Assembly (NCBI GenBank): GCA_002387205.1 | Contig: DGLA01000001.1 | Coordinates: forward strand, 62,001 to 126,000 | Length of the DNA: 64,000 nt | From: Stutzerimonas stutzeri | Lineage (GTDB): Bacteria; Pseudomonadota; Gammaproteobacteria; Pseudomonadales; Pseudomonadaceae | Direction of reading: 5' to 3' | Shown here: positions 16,426-25,069 of the stretch, one piece after another | How positions within the stretch are numbered: the stretch's first letter is position 1 | Layout of the letters: the number at the start of each line of letters is the position of its first letter | Made by a program: the position numbers and the translations under genes | The notes under the pieces: model-generated | Seen by the model: only the letters and a program-made list of their open reading frames with translations | What the model was told of the DNA's origin: nothing | Database searches by the model: none

Positions 16426-18189
16426 ATGCCTGCCCTGCCCAGCCGTTACCGCGTTACCCTGATCATCACGCTGATCCTCGTCGGCCTGCTGCTGAGCATC
16501 TATTGGGCCGGGCGCATCGCCGAACGTCGTGCCTGGGCCGAGCGCAGCCAGGAAGCCGCGGGCCAGCTCGAACTCTACGCCCAGGCAATCCACACCCAGG
16601 TACAGCGCTTCCGCTCGGTGCCGGCGCTGCTGGCGCTGGACAGCGATATCCAGGCGCTGCTGAGCAACTTCTCCAGCCAGCCGTTGCGTGACCGGCTCAA
16701 TCAGCGGCTGGAAGAGCAGAACCAGGCGGCCGGCTCCTCGGTGCTGTACCTGCTCGACCGTCATGGCGAAACCCTGGCAGCCAGCAACTGGCGCGACTGG
16801 AGCAGCTTTGTCGGCAACAATTACGCGTTCCGCCCCTATTTCATCGACGCGGTGAAAAACGACACGGGTCGCTACTTTGCCGTCGGCGTGACCACCGGCA
16901 TTCCCGGTTATTTCCTTTCCAGCTCGGTAAAGAACGAACGTGGAGAGGTCATCGGCGTGCTGGTGGTCAAACTTGAGCTCGAAGAGATGCAGCGCGAGTG
17001 GGTCGGCCAATCCGGCATCCTGCTCATCTCCGACTCGCTGGACATCGTGATCCTGACCAACCGCCCGGCGTGGCGCTTCCGTTATCTGCGACCGCTGAGC
17101 GATGAGGTTCGTGATCGTCTGGTCGCAGTCCGCCGCTATGCCGAGCAGAACCTGCAGCCTCTGCCCAGCCGCACCTTGCAACAGGTTGCCGCGAACGGCG
17201 AGCGACGCCTGGTCGACGGGCCCGATGGCCGTCGCGACTACCTCTGGCAGCGTCTGGAGCTACCGGAGGAAGACTGGACCCTGCATCTGCTGCAGGAACC
17301 ACAGCGGGTCGCCGCCAACGTGCGCAGCTATCGGCTGGCGGCGGGCGGCGCCTGGATGACGCTGGCGTTCCTGCTCTTGTACCTGGCCCAGCGGCGCAAG
17401 ACCCGACGTGTCGAGCAGCGCAGCCGCAACGAGCTGGAGCGCCTGGTTGAAGAGCGCACCCGCGAGCTGAACACCGCCCAGGACGAGCTGGTGCACGCGG
17501 CGCGCATGGCCGCCCTGGGGCAGATGTCCGCCGCCCTCGCCCATGAGATCAACCAGCCGCTGACCGCCCTGCGCATGCAGCTGGCCAGCCAGCGCCTGTT
17601 GCTGGACAGCGGCCGCACCGAGGCCGTACGCGACGGCATCGGCCAGGTCGAAGGCCTGCTCGAACGCATGGCCGCGCTGACCAGCCATCTGAAAACCTTT
17701 GCCCGCAAGAGCCCCGCCGGGCTGCGCCAGCGATTGAGCCTGGCCGAGGTGCTGGAACAGGCATTGCAACTGCTCGGTCCGCGTATTCGCAGCGAAGGCG
17801 TCGAGGTAATCCGTCAGGTGCCGGCTCAGGCCTGGGTCAGCGGCGATGCCATCCGTCTGGAACAGGTGCTGATCAACCTCCTGACCAATGCGCTGGATGC
17901 CATGACAGGTGCCGAACTCCGGCAGCTGCGTATCGACTGCCAGCTGACGGACGGCGGCTGGACACTGAGCGTTGCCGACAGCGGTGGTGGCATCGCCGAG
18001 GAACATCTGGACCAGGTGTTCGAGCCGTTCTTCACCACCAAGCCGGTCGGCCGCGGGCTCGGGCTGGGTCTGGCGGTGTCCTATGGAATCGTCCGCGATC
18101 TGGGCGGCAGTCTCCAGGTGCACAACGATGCACTGGGCGCCGTGTTCGAGCTGCATCTGCCTGCGGCCGAAGCGCTCGCTGGCGAGTAG
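16426..18189 (+). CDS. dctB: C4-dicarboxylate sensor histidine kinase, DctB-like
   Basis: This 587-residue membrane kinase has a first transmembrane segment at about 10-28, a periplasmic double-Cache region to about 300 (with SNWRDWSSFVGNNYAFRPYF typical of DctB), a second segment at about 305-322, a coiled helix, then the HisKA box ALAHEINQPLTALR with H373 and an HATPase domain with DSGGGIAEEHLDQVF and GLGLGLAVS. DctB senses succinate, fumarate or malate outside the membrane and phosphorylates DctD. The response-regulator gene follows 27 bases later. No dicarboxylate transporter is encoded in the window. Confidence 0.88.
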   Translation: MPALPSRYRVTLIITLILVGLLLSIYWAGRIAERRAWAERSQEAAGQLELYAQAIHTQVQRFRSVPALLALDSDIQALLSNFSSQPLRDRLNQRLEEQNQAAGSSVLYLLDRHGETLAASNWRDWSSFVGNNYAFRPYFIDAVKNDTGRYFAVGVTTGIPGYFLSSSVKNERGEVIGVLVVKLELEEMQREWVGQSGILLISDSLDIVILTNRPAWRFRYLRPLSDEVRDRLVAVRRYAEQNLQPLPSRTLQQVAANGERRLVDGPDGRRDYLWQRLELPEEDWTLHLLQEPQRVAANVRSYRLAAGGAWMTLAFLLLYLAQRRKTRRVEQRSRNELERLVEERTRELNTAQDELVHAARMAALGQMSAALAHEINQPLTALRMQLASQRLLLDSGRTEAVRDGIGQVEGLLERMAALTSHLKTFARKSPAGLRQRLSLAEVLEQALQLLGPRIRSEGVEVIRQVPAQAWVSGDAIRLEQVLINLLTNALDAMTGAELRQLRIDCQLTDGGWTLSVADSGGGIAEEHLDQVFEPFFTTKPVGRGLGLGLAVSYGIVRDLGGSLQVHNDALGAVFELHLPAAEALAGE

Positions 18190-18216
18190 ACTGACAACTC
18201 GCAAGAGAGGTGAGAC

Positions 18217-19569
18217 ATGAGCGGTCAGGTGATTTTCATCGATGACGAAGCAGCGATCCGCCAGGCGGTGCAGCAATGGCTCGAACTGTCCGGCTTCAGC
18301 GTACGGACCTGCGCACGCGCCCACGAAGCGCTGGCGATCGTCGACCGCGGCTTTCCCGGCGTGCTGATCAGCGACGTGCGGATGCCGGACCTCGACGGCC
18401 TCGGCCTGCTGGAGAAGCTGGTGGCGCTGGACCCGGAGCTGCCAGTGATCATGGTCACCGGCCACGGCGATGTGCCGATGGCGGTCCAGGCGCTGCGCCA
18501 GGGCGCCTACGACTTCATCGAGAAACCCTTCACCCCCGAACGCCTGCTCGACAGCGTTCGACGTGCCCAGGACAAGCGCCGGCTGGTCTGCGAGAACCGC
18601 CAGCTGCGCGAGCAGTTCACCCGCAAGGGGCGCATCGAGTCGATGCTGCTGGGCGTCTCGCGCGCCATGGAAAACCTGCGCCGTCAGGTGCTGGAGCTGG
18701 CGGGCACGGACGTCAACGTACTGATCCGCGGTGACACCGGCAGCGGCAAGGAGCAGGTGGCGCGCTGCCTGCACGACTTCAGCCCGCGTGCGACCAAGGC
18801 CTTCGTCGCGCTGAATTGCGCAGCCATTCCGGAAACCATCTTCGAAAGCGAGCTGTTCGGCCACGAGAGCGGCGCCTTCACCGGCGCCCAGGGCAAACGC
18901 ATCGGCCGTATCGAGCACGCCGACGGCGGCACGCTGTTTCTGGACGAGATCGAAAGCATGCCACTGGCCCAGCAGGTCAAGCTGCTGCGCGTGTTGCAGG
19001 AAAAAACCCTGGAGCGACTGGGCTCGAACCGCAGCATAGAGGTCGACCTGCGGGTGATCAGCGCGGCCAAGCCGGACCTGCTAGAAGAGGTACGCGGCGG
19101 GCGCTTCCGCGAGGACCTGCTGTACCGCCTGAACGTCGCCGAACTGCACATCCCGCCCCTGCGCGACCGCCGCGAAGACATCCCGCTGCTGTTCGATCAC
19201 TTCGCCAGCCAGGCCGCCCAGCGCCACGGTCGGGACCCGGTCCCCGCCAGCCCGGGCGAACTGTCGCAGCTGCTCAGCCACGACTGGCCCGGCAATATCC
19301 GTGAATTGATCAACGCCGCCGAACGTCACGCCCTGGGCCTGACGCCGCCCCCGGCCGCCACGGCTCCCACTGCGCTCACCGGCACGTCCCTGGCCGACCA
19401 GATGGAAGCCTTCGAAGCCCAGTGCCTGCACAACGCCCTGCAACAGCACAAAGGCAACATCAGCGAGGTGATGGCGCAACTGCAGCTCCCGCGCCGCACC
19501 CTCAACGAAAAGATGCAACGCCACGGGCTCAGCCGCAGCGATTATCTGCCTGCGGGCAGCAGCGACTGA
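18217..19569 (+). CDS. dctD: Sigma-54-dependent response regulator, DctD-like
   Basis: This 450-residue regulator has a receiver domain with phospho-acceptor D53 (LISDVRMPDLDG), an AAA+ domain with Walker A at 172-179 (GDTGSGKE) and the sigma-54 contact loop GAFTGA at 219-224, and a Fis-type helix-turn-helix at the C-terminus (GNISEVMAQLQLPRRTLNEKM). It activates RNA polymerase holding sigma-54 at C4-dicarboxylate transport promoters after phosphorylation by DctB. A clear ribosome site (GAGAGGTGAG) precedes ATG 18217. Confidence 0.9.
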   Translation: MSGQVIFIDDEAAIRQAVQQWLELSGFSVRTCARAHEALAIVDRGFPGVLISDVRMPDLDGLGLLEKLVALDPELPVIMVTGHGDVPMAVQALRQGAYDFIEKPFTPERLLDSVRRAQDKRRLVCENRQLREQFTRKGRIESMLLGVSRAMENLRRQVLELAGTDVNVLIRGDTGSGKEQVARCLHDFSPRATKAFVALNCAAIPETIFESELFGHESGAFTGAQGKRIGRIEHADGGTLFLDEIESMPLAQQVKLLRVLQEKTLERLGSNRSIEVDLRVISAAKPDLLEEVRGGRFREDLLYRLNVAELHIPPLRDRREDIPLLFDHFASQAAQRHGRDPVPASPGELSQLLSHDWPGNIRELINAAERHALGLTPPPAATAPTALTGTSLADQMEAFEAQCLHNALQQHKGNISEVMAQLQLPRRTLNEKMQRHGLSRSDYLPAGSSD

Positions 19570-19751
19570 TCTCGACGCGACGTCTGGGTAGGCGCAAGTC
19601 TGTTCGCCAATTCGTTTCCTTTCGCCCGGCTACGACAGCATGGGTCTGGGCAGATGGAGTTTGACCAATCCGCGCAAGGAGCTGCGCAGGCAACCGTCGG
19701 TCGCGCCTTATGCACGATGCCCTTGACCTCCGTGCGTGTTCTGCGGTCTCC

Positions 19752-19765
19752 TGAAACCGGTTTCA
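19752..19765. promoter_or_regulatory. PtxS operator upstream of ptxS
   Basis: The perfect 14-bp palindrome TGAAACCGGTTTCA is the operator sequence known for PtxS in pseudomonads. It lies 38 bases before the ptxS start, so PtxS should repress its own gene. A further half site (GGTTTCA) follows at about 19791. Confidence 0.92.
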
Positions 19766-19802
19766 AAGCAAAACAACAACTCTAATAAGTAGGTTTCAAT
19801 CC

Positions 19803-20828
19803 GTGAATTCCTTCTCCGCCGCCCAGCGCAGCCGCGTGACCATGCTTGATGTCGCCGAGCGCGCCGGGGTGTCCAAGGCCAGCGTCTCGCGCTTCATCGG
19901 CGAAGACCGCGCCCTGCTCTCCGATGCCATCGCGCGGCGCATCGAGCAGGCGATCGCCGAGCTGGGCTACCGCCCGAACCAGATGGCCCGTGGCCTCAAG
20001 CGCGGCCGCACACGCCTGATCGGCATGCTCGTGGCCGACATTCGCAACCCCTATTCGATCGCCGTGATGCATGGCGTGGAAACCGCCTGCCGGCGCCACG
20101 GCTACAGCCTGGTGGTATGCAACACCGACCGCGACGACGAGCAGGAACGCCAGCATCTGGCGCTGCTGCGCGCCTACAACATCGAAGGCCTGATCGTGAA
20201 CACCCTCGGCCACCACCGCGACGAGCTGCTGGAGCTGCGCCGGGAAATGCCCATGGTGCTGGTGGACCGCAAGGTCGACCGACTCGAAAGCGACCTGGTG
20301 GGGCTGGACAATCCGGCTGCCGTCGGGATGGCCCTTGATCACCTCCTGGCTCGGGGCTACCGCGATCTATTGCTGGTAACCGAACCATTCGACGGCACCA
20401 GCTCACGGATCGAGCGGGTCGAGAGCTTCAGGGCGGGGATAGAGCTACGCCCTGCACTAACCGGCACCGTGGCAGAGACCTGCGACATGCTGGCTATGCG
20501 TATCGGAGAGTTCCTGGGCCGGCCGGATCATGGCCCCAAAGCGCTGTTCTGCGCCAATGGCATTGCCGCGCTGGCTGCCACTCGGGTCTTGCGCGAGTTG
20601 GGCTGTCACCTGTTCGACGATGTCGGCCTGATCGCCCTTGACGATCTGGACTGGTACCCCTTGGTGGGAAGCGGCATCAGCGCCCTGGCGCAGCCCACGA
20701 CCGAGATCGGCGCCAGCGCATTCGAGTGTCTGCTCAAGCGTCTGCGCGGCGACAGCGGCCCCGTGCGGATCCTGAATTTCGCGGCGCAGTTGATCGAGCG
20801 CGGATCGACGCGCGGCAGTGCTCAGTAA
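19803..20828 (+). CDS. ptxS: LacI-family regulator of 2-ketogluconate catabolism
   Basis: This 341-residue protein has an N-terminal LacI helix-turn-helix (VTMLDVAERAGVSKASVSRF) and hinge helix (YRPNQMARGLKRGR) and a periplasmic-binding-protein-like effector domain. PtxS represses the kgu operon and its own gene and is released by 2-ketogluconate. Identity is supported by two perfect PtxS palindromes, one upstream of this gene and one upstream of kguE, and by the ptxS-kguEKTD order. The start is GTG 19803 with only a weak upstream ribosome site. The companion activator gene ptxR, which lies next to ptxS in P. aeruginosa, is not present here. Confidence 0.92.
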   Translation: MNSFSAAQRSRVTMLDVAERAGVSKASVSRFIGEDRALLSDAIARRIEQAIAELGYRPNQMARGLKRGRTRLIGMLVADIRNPYSIAVMHGVETACRRHGYSLVVCNTDRDDEQERQHLALLRAYNIEGLIVNTLGHHRDELLELRREMPMVLVDRKVDRLESDLVGLDNPAAVGMALDHLLARGYRDLLLVTEPFDGTSSRIERVESFRAGIELRPALTGTVAETCDMLAMRIGEFLGRPDHGPKALFCANGIAALAATRVLRELGCHLFDDVGLIALDDLDWYPLVGSGISALAQPTTEIGASAFECLLKRLRGDSGPVRILNFAAQLIERGSTRGSAQ

Positions 20829-20843
20829 CGGGCGGAGGCCTCT

Positions 20844-20878
20844 CGCAACGGGTCAGTAAACGCGTTGCGGTTTTTTTT
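20844..20878 (+). terminator. Intrinsic terminator after ptxS
   Basis: CGCAACG (20844-20850) pairs with CGTTGCG (20863-20869) and is followed by G and eight T residues. It separates ptxS from the kgu promoter. Confidence 0.8.
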
Positions 20879-20887
20879 GCATAAGAC

Positions 20888-20901
20888 TGAAACCGGTTTC
20901 A
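20888..20901. promoter_or_regulatory. PtxS operator upstream of kguE
   Basis: A second perfect TGAAACCGGTTTCA, symmetric over 16 bases when one flanking base on each side is counted. It ends 13 bases before kguE ATG and overlaps the expected transcription start and leader, so bound PtxS would block transcription of kguEKTD. Confidence 0.93.
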
Positions 20902-20914
20902 GAGGAGAACAACA

Positions 20915-21697
20915 ATGAACAATCCACCTATCTCGATCAGCCTATCCAGCTACGGCGCCGACCTGGTGCGCGAGCGAGGCCAAGGCAGCTTCGTTGAGCT
21001 GCTGGCGGCCGCCGGCGCCTCGCGGATCGAGTGGCGCGAAGAGCTGCTCACCACCGAATGCGCGGCCGATCTTTCCGCCGACGCCCGGATCAATGGGTTG
21101 CAAAGTATCTTTTCGTCGCCATTGGAGCTGTGGCTCGACGGCCAATCCGGGCCCAATCCCGCCCTGCTACCTGCACTGCGACGCGCCGAAACCTTTGGTT
21201 CGACATGGCTGAAGGTCTCCCTGGGCCATTTCACAGAGACACATGACCTGCGAGCCCTGGCCGAAGCGCTGACCGACAGCCCGGTCCAACTGCTGGTAGA
21301 GAACGATCAGACCGTACAGGGCGGACGGATTGAGCCTCTGCAGCGCTTCTTTCGGGCTGTCGAGCAGCATGGATTACCCATCGGCATGACATTCGACATC
21401 GGCAATTGGCACTGGCAGGAGCAGTCGGCATCCGCCGCGGCGCGGCAGCTCGGGCGGCACGTGGCGTACGTGCATTGCAAGGCGGTGACTCGGCGCGCTG
21501 ACGGCAAGCTTGTCGCCGTGCCGCCGGCCATGGCGGATCTGCCACTGTGGGAGCAGTTGCTCGAGCAGATGCCGGCCGGCGTGATGCGCGCGGCCGAATA
21601 CCCGCTGCAGGGCGATGACCTGCTGCAACTGACCTCTGAACACGTCGCCCTCCTGTCCCGCCTCGGGCAGCCGCACCAGGAGCCTGCCCATGTATGA
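20915..21697 (+). CDS. kguE: 2-ketogluconate operon sugar isomerase/epimerase-like protein
   Basis: This 260-residue TIM-barrel protein of the xylose-isomerase-like AP2EC family is the first gene of the kgu operon. Recognisable features are LLVENDQTVQGG and a GMTFDIGNWHWQ strand, which hold likely metal ligands (E in VEND, D in FDIGN), and later HVAYVHCKAV. Its exact step in 2-ketogluconate use has not been settled to my knowledge. ATG 20915 has AGAGGAG upstream, right next to the PtxS operator. The gene overlaps kguK by eight bases. Confidence 0.88.
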   Translation: MNNPPISISLSSYGADLVRERGQGSFVELLAAAGASRIEWREELLTTECAADLSADARINGLQSIFSSPLELWLDGQSGPNPALLPALRRAETFGSTWLKVSLGHFTETHDLRALAEALTDSPVQLLVENDQTVQGGRIEPLQRFFRAVEQHGLPIGMTFDIGNWHWQEQSASAAARQLGRHVAYVHCKAVTRRADGKLVAVPPAMADLPLWEQLLEQMPAGVMRAAEYPLQGDDLLQLTSEHVALLSRLGQPHQEPAHV

Positions 21698-22697
21698 GTT
21701 CGATGTGTTGTCGTTCGGCGAAACCATGGCGATGCTGGTAGCTGAGCAGAGCGGCGACCTCGCCAGCGTCGAGCGGTTTCACAAGCGCATTGCCGGTGCC
21801 GACAGCAACGTTGCCATCGGCTTGTCGCGGCTGGGCTTCAAGGTGGCCTGGTTGAGCCGGGTCGGCGCCGATTCCCTTGGTCGCTTTGTGGTACAGACGC
21901 TGGAAAACGAAGGCCTGGATTGTCGCCACGTGGCGGTCGACGCGGCCCACCCCACCGGGTTTCAGTTCAAGTCCCGCAGCGACGATGGCAGCGACCCGCA
22001 AGTCGAATATTTCCGCCGCGGCTCTGCGGCCAGCCAACTGTCGACCGAATCCATCGCTCCTGCGCTGCTTGGTGCTCGTCACCTGCATGCCACCGGCATC
22101 GTGCCAGCCCTATCGGTCACTGCCCGGGAGATGTCCTTTGAACTGATGACCCGCATGCGCGATGCCGGCCGCAGCCTGTCGTTCGACCCCAATCTCCGAC
22201 CAGGCCTGTGGAACAGCGAATCCACAATGATCCGCGAAATCAATCGCCTCGCCGCGCTTGCCCACTGGGTCTTGCCGGGGCTCTGTGAAGGCCGGTTGTT
22301 GACCGGCTTGGACGACCCGGCCGACATCGCCGCGTTCTATCTGGATCAGGGAGTCGAGGCGGTGGTGATCAAGCTCGGCGCAAGCGGTGCTTACTACCGT
22401 ACGCAGCTGGACCAGGGCTTCGCCCCCGGTGTTCCCGATGTGCAGGTGGTGGATACCGTGGGCGCCGGTGATGGTTTTGCCGTCGGCCTGATCAGTGCGC
22501 TGCTGGAAAACCTCAGCCTTCACGATGCGGTGCAGCGCGCCAACTGGATCGGCAGCCGCGCGGTACAGAACCGTGGGGACATGGAGGGTTTGCCGACCCG
22601 GCGTGAATTATCAGCCGAAGTCAGAGACCTCGATAGCGGGCAGACCAGTCCTCCCGATGGGCTCAAGTCGAAGAATCCGCGCTCGATCAAGGCCTGA
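21690..22697 (+). CDS. kguK: 2-ketogluconate kinase (PfkB family)
   Basis: This 335-residue PfkB sugar kinase phosphorylates 2-keto-D-gluconate to the 6-phosphate in the cytoplasm. The N-terminal glycine-rich signature (KRIAGADSNVAIGLSRLG) and the C-terminal anion-hole motif DTVGAGDGFAVGL with catalytic D261 are intact. Translation is coupled to kguE through overlap, and CAGGAG lies just upstream of ATG 21690. The last 40 residues are a hydrophilic tail. Confidence 0.92.
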   Translation: MYEFDVLSFGETMAMLVAEQSGDLASVERFHKRIAGADSNVAIGLSRLGFKVAWLSRVGADSLGRFVVQTLENEGLDCRHVAVDAAHPTGFQFKSRSDDGSDPQVEYFRRGSAASQLSTESIAPALLGARHLHATGIVPALSVTAREMSFELMTRMRDAGRSLSFDPNLRPGLWNSESTMIREINRLAALAHWVLPGLCEGRLLTGLDDPADIAAFYLDQGVEAVVIKLGASGAYYRTQLDQGFAPGVPDVQVVDTVGAGDGFAVGLISALLENLSLHDAVQRANWIGSRAVQNRGDMEGLPTRRELSAEVRDLDSGQTSPPDGLKSKNPRSIKA

Positions 22698-22752
22698 CAC
22701 GACGCACTAATGCTCTCGCTGCAACAAAAACAACAAGCTCAGGAGTCAAGAC

Positions 22753-24051
22753 ATGCAAACGCGAAACCTTGCCACCCGCCGCTGGTGGTACATCATGCCC
22801 ATCGTATTCATCACCTACAGCCTGGCCTATCTGGACCGGGCCAACTACGGGTTCGCCGCCGCCTCGGGTATGGCCGAGGACCTGATGATCACCCCAGGAA
22901 TGTCATCACTGCTTGGTGCGCTGTTCTTTCTCGGCTACTTCTTTTTCCAGGTACCGGGCGCGATTTACGCGCAGAAACGCAGCGTGAAGAAGCTGATCTT
23001 CGTCAGCCTGATCCTCTGGGGCTCGTTGGCGACCCTGACGGGCATGGTTTCCAACGCCTATTGGCTGATCGTGATCCGCTTCATGCTAGGGGTGGTCGAA
23101 GCCGCGGTGATGCCAGCCATGCTGGTGTATCTGTGTCATTGGTTCACCCGCGCCGAACGCTCGCGCGCCAACACCTTTTTGATTCTCGGTAATCCGGTGA
23201 CCATGCTTTGGATGTCGGTGGTGTCGGGTTATCTGGTGGAGCAGTTCGACTGGCGCTGGATGTTCATCATCGAAGGGCTGCCCGCCGTGTTCTGGGCTTT
23301 CATCTGGTGGCGTCTGGCCGACGATCGCCCGGCCCAGGCCAAGTGGCTCAACGACCAGGAAAAACAAGACCTGGAAAGCGCATTGGCTGCCGAGCAGGTC
23401 GGCATCAAGGCGGTGAAGAACTATGCCGAGGCGTTCCGCTCGCCGAAGGTGATCATCCTGGCGTTGCAGTTCTTCTGCTGGAGCATCGGCGTGTATGGCT
23501 TCGTGCTGTGGCTGCCCTCGATCCTCAAGGCCGGTCAGGAGATGGACATGGTCGAGGCCGGCTGGCTGTCAGCGCTGCCCTATCTGGCGGCGGTGATCGC
23601 TATGCTGCTGGTGTCCTGGGCGTCGGACAAGGTGCAAAAACGCAAGCGCTTCGTCTGGCCGCCGCTGCTGATCGCTTCCATCGCGTTCTATGCTTCATAC
23701 CTGCTGGGCGCCGAGCATTTCTGGTGGTCTTACAGCCTGCTGGTAATCGCTGGCGCCTGCATGTACGCACCGTACGGACCGTTTTTCGCCATCGTGCCGG
23801 AAATCCTCCCGGCGAACGTTGCCGGTGGCGCCATGGCGCTGATCAACAGCATGGGCGCGCTGGGTTCGTTTGGCGGCTCGTACTTGGTGGGCTACCTCAA
23901 TGGTTCCACCGGCTCGCCCGGCATGTCTTTCCTGTTGATGAGTGGTGCGCTACTCCTGTCGGTGTTGCTGACCCTGGCGCTCAAGCCCGGCGCCAGCGAC
24001 CGGACCCGACCTGCAACCGCGAAGCCCTATCCGGCCACTGCGCGCCCCTGA
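22753..24051 (+). CDS. kguT: 2-ketogluconate MFS transporter
   Basis: This 432-residue inner membrane protein of the anion:cation symporter branch of the MFS has twelve predicted hydrophobic segments. It opens with RRWWYIMPIVFITYSLAYLDR, the hallmark of this branch, and carries a central cytoplasmic loop at about 195-225. It imports 2-ketogluconate formed in the periplasm by gluconate dehydrogenase. A good ribosome site (CAGGAG) precedes ATG 22753. Its place between kguK and kguD matches the Pseudomonas kgu operon. Confidence 0.9.
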   Translation: MQTRNLATRRWWYIMPIVFITYSLAYLDRANYGFAAASGMAEDLMITPGMSSLLGALFFLGYFFFQVPGAIYAQKRSVKKLIFVSLILWGSLATLTGMVSNAYWLIVIRFMLGVVEAAVMPAMLVYLCHWFTRAERSRANTFLILGNPVTMLWMSVVSGYLVEQFDWRWMFIIEGLPAVFWAFIWWRLADDRPAQAKWLNDQEKQDLESALAAEQVGIKAVKNYAEAFRSPKVIILALQFFCWSIGVYGFVLWLPSILKAGQEMDMVEAGWLSALPYLAAVIAMLLVSWASDKVQKRKRFVWPPLLIASIAFYASYLLGAEHFWWSYSLLVIAGACMYAPYGPFFAIVPEILPANVAGGAMALINSMGALGSFGGSYLVGYLNGSTGSPGMSFLLMSGALLLSVLLTLALKPGASDRTRPATAKPYPATARP

Positions 24052-24065
24052 ATCGAGACCCACTC

Positions 24066-25043
24066 ATGAAAAAGCACATTGTGTTGTACAAGGCCCTGTC
24101 CGCTCCACTGATGGCTCGTCTGCAAGCGCAGGCCGAGGTCACGCTCATCGAACGCCTCGATGCGCAGGGCCTGGCGCAACTGCGTGATGCCCTGCCAACC
24201 GCCCATGGTCTATTGGGCGCAAGCCTTAGACTGGATGCTGCGTTGCTGGATTTGGCGCCGAAGCTGCAAGCCATTGCCAGCGTTTCGGTTGGAGTCGACA
24301 ACTACGACATCGAGTACCTGACCAGCCGCCAGATCTTGCTCAGCAACACACCGGACGTCCTGACCGAAACCACCGCTGACACCGGGTTTGCGCTGATCCT
24401 TGCGACAGCCCGCCGGGTGGTGGAGCTGGCGAACATGGTCCGCACCGGTCAGTGGCAACAAAGCATTGGCCCTGCCCATTTCGGTACGGACGTCCACGGC
24501 AAGACGCTGGGCATCATCGGCATGGGCCGCATCGGTGAAGCCCTGGCACAGCGCGGGCACTTGGGCTTTGGCATGCCGGTGATCTACCACAGCCATTCAC
24601 CCAAACCGTTGGTCGAGCAGCGTTTCGCTGCACGTTACTGCAGCCTCGAAATGCTTTTGCAGCAGGCAGATTTCATCTGCCTGACACTGCCGCTGACGAC
24701 CGACACCAACGGACTCATCGGTACTCAGGCGTTCACCCAGATGCGCCCCGAGAGCATCTTCATCAACATCTCCCGGGGCAAGGTGGTGGATGAAGCGGCG
24801 CTGATCGAAGCCCTGCGCCACAGCCGGATTCGTGGGGCAGGGTTGGATGTGTTCGAGCATGAACCCCTGAGCGCGGATTCGCCGTTGTTGCAGATGGATA
24901 ACGTGGTGGCGACACCGCATATGGGCTCCGCCACCCATGAGACGCGCGAGGCGATGGCGCGCTGCGCGGTGGACAACATGCTCACCGCCTTGGCGGGTGA
25001 GCGGCCAGTGAACCTGGTGAACCCGGAGGCCTGGCAAGGCTGA
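24066..25043 (+). CDS. kguD: 2-ketogluconate-6-phosphate reductase (D-2-hydroxyacid dehydrogenase family)
   Basis: This 325-residue NAD(P)-dependent dehydrogenase reduces 2-keto-6-phosphogluconate to 6-phosphogluconate, which enters the Entner-Doudoroff pathway. The Rossmann motif GKTLGIIGMGRIGEALA, the catalytic Arg region FINISRGKVVDE, and the catalytic His in VATPHMGSATHETREAM are all visible. The start at ATG 24066 lies 14 bases after the kguT stop. It is the last gene of the kgu operon. Confidence 0.92.
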   Translation: MKKHIVLYKALSAPLMARLQAQAEVTLIERLDAQGLAQLRDALPTAHGLLGASLRLDAALLDLAPKLQAIASVSVGVDNYDIEYLTSRQILLSNTPDVLTETTADTGFALILATARRVVELANMVRTGQWQQSIGPAHFGTDVHGKTLGIIGMGRIGEALAQRGHLGFGMPVIYHSHSPKPLVEQRFAARYCSLEMLLQQADFICLTLPLTTDTNGLIGTQAFTQMRPESIFINISRGKVVDEAALIEALRHSRIRGAGLDVFEHEPLSADSPLLQMDNVVATPHMGSATHETREAMARCAVDNMLTALAGERPVNLVNPEAWQG

Positions 25044-25069
25044 GTCATGTGCCACGGAGAATGTTCCCG

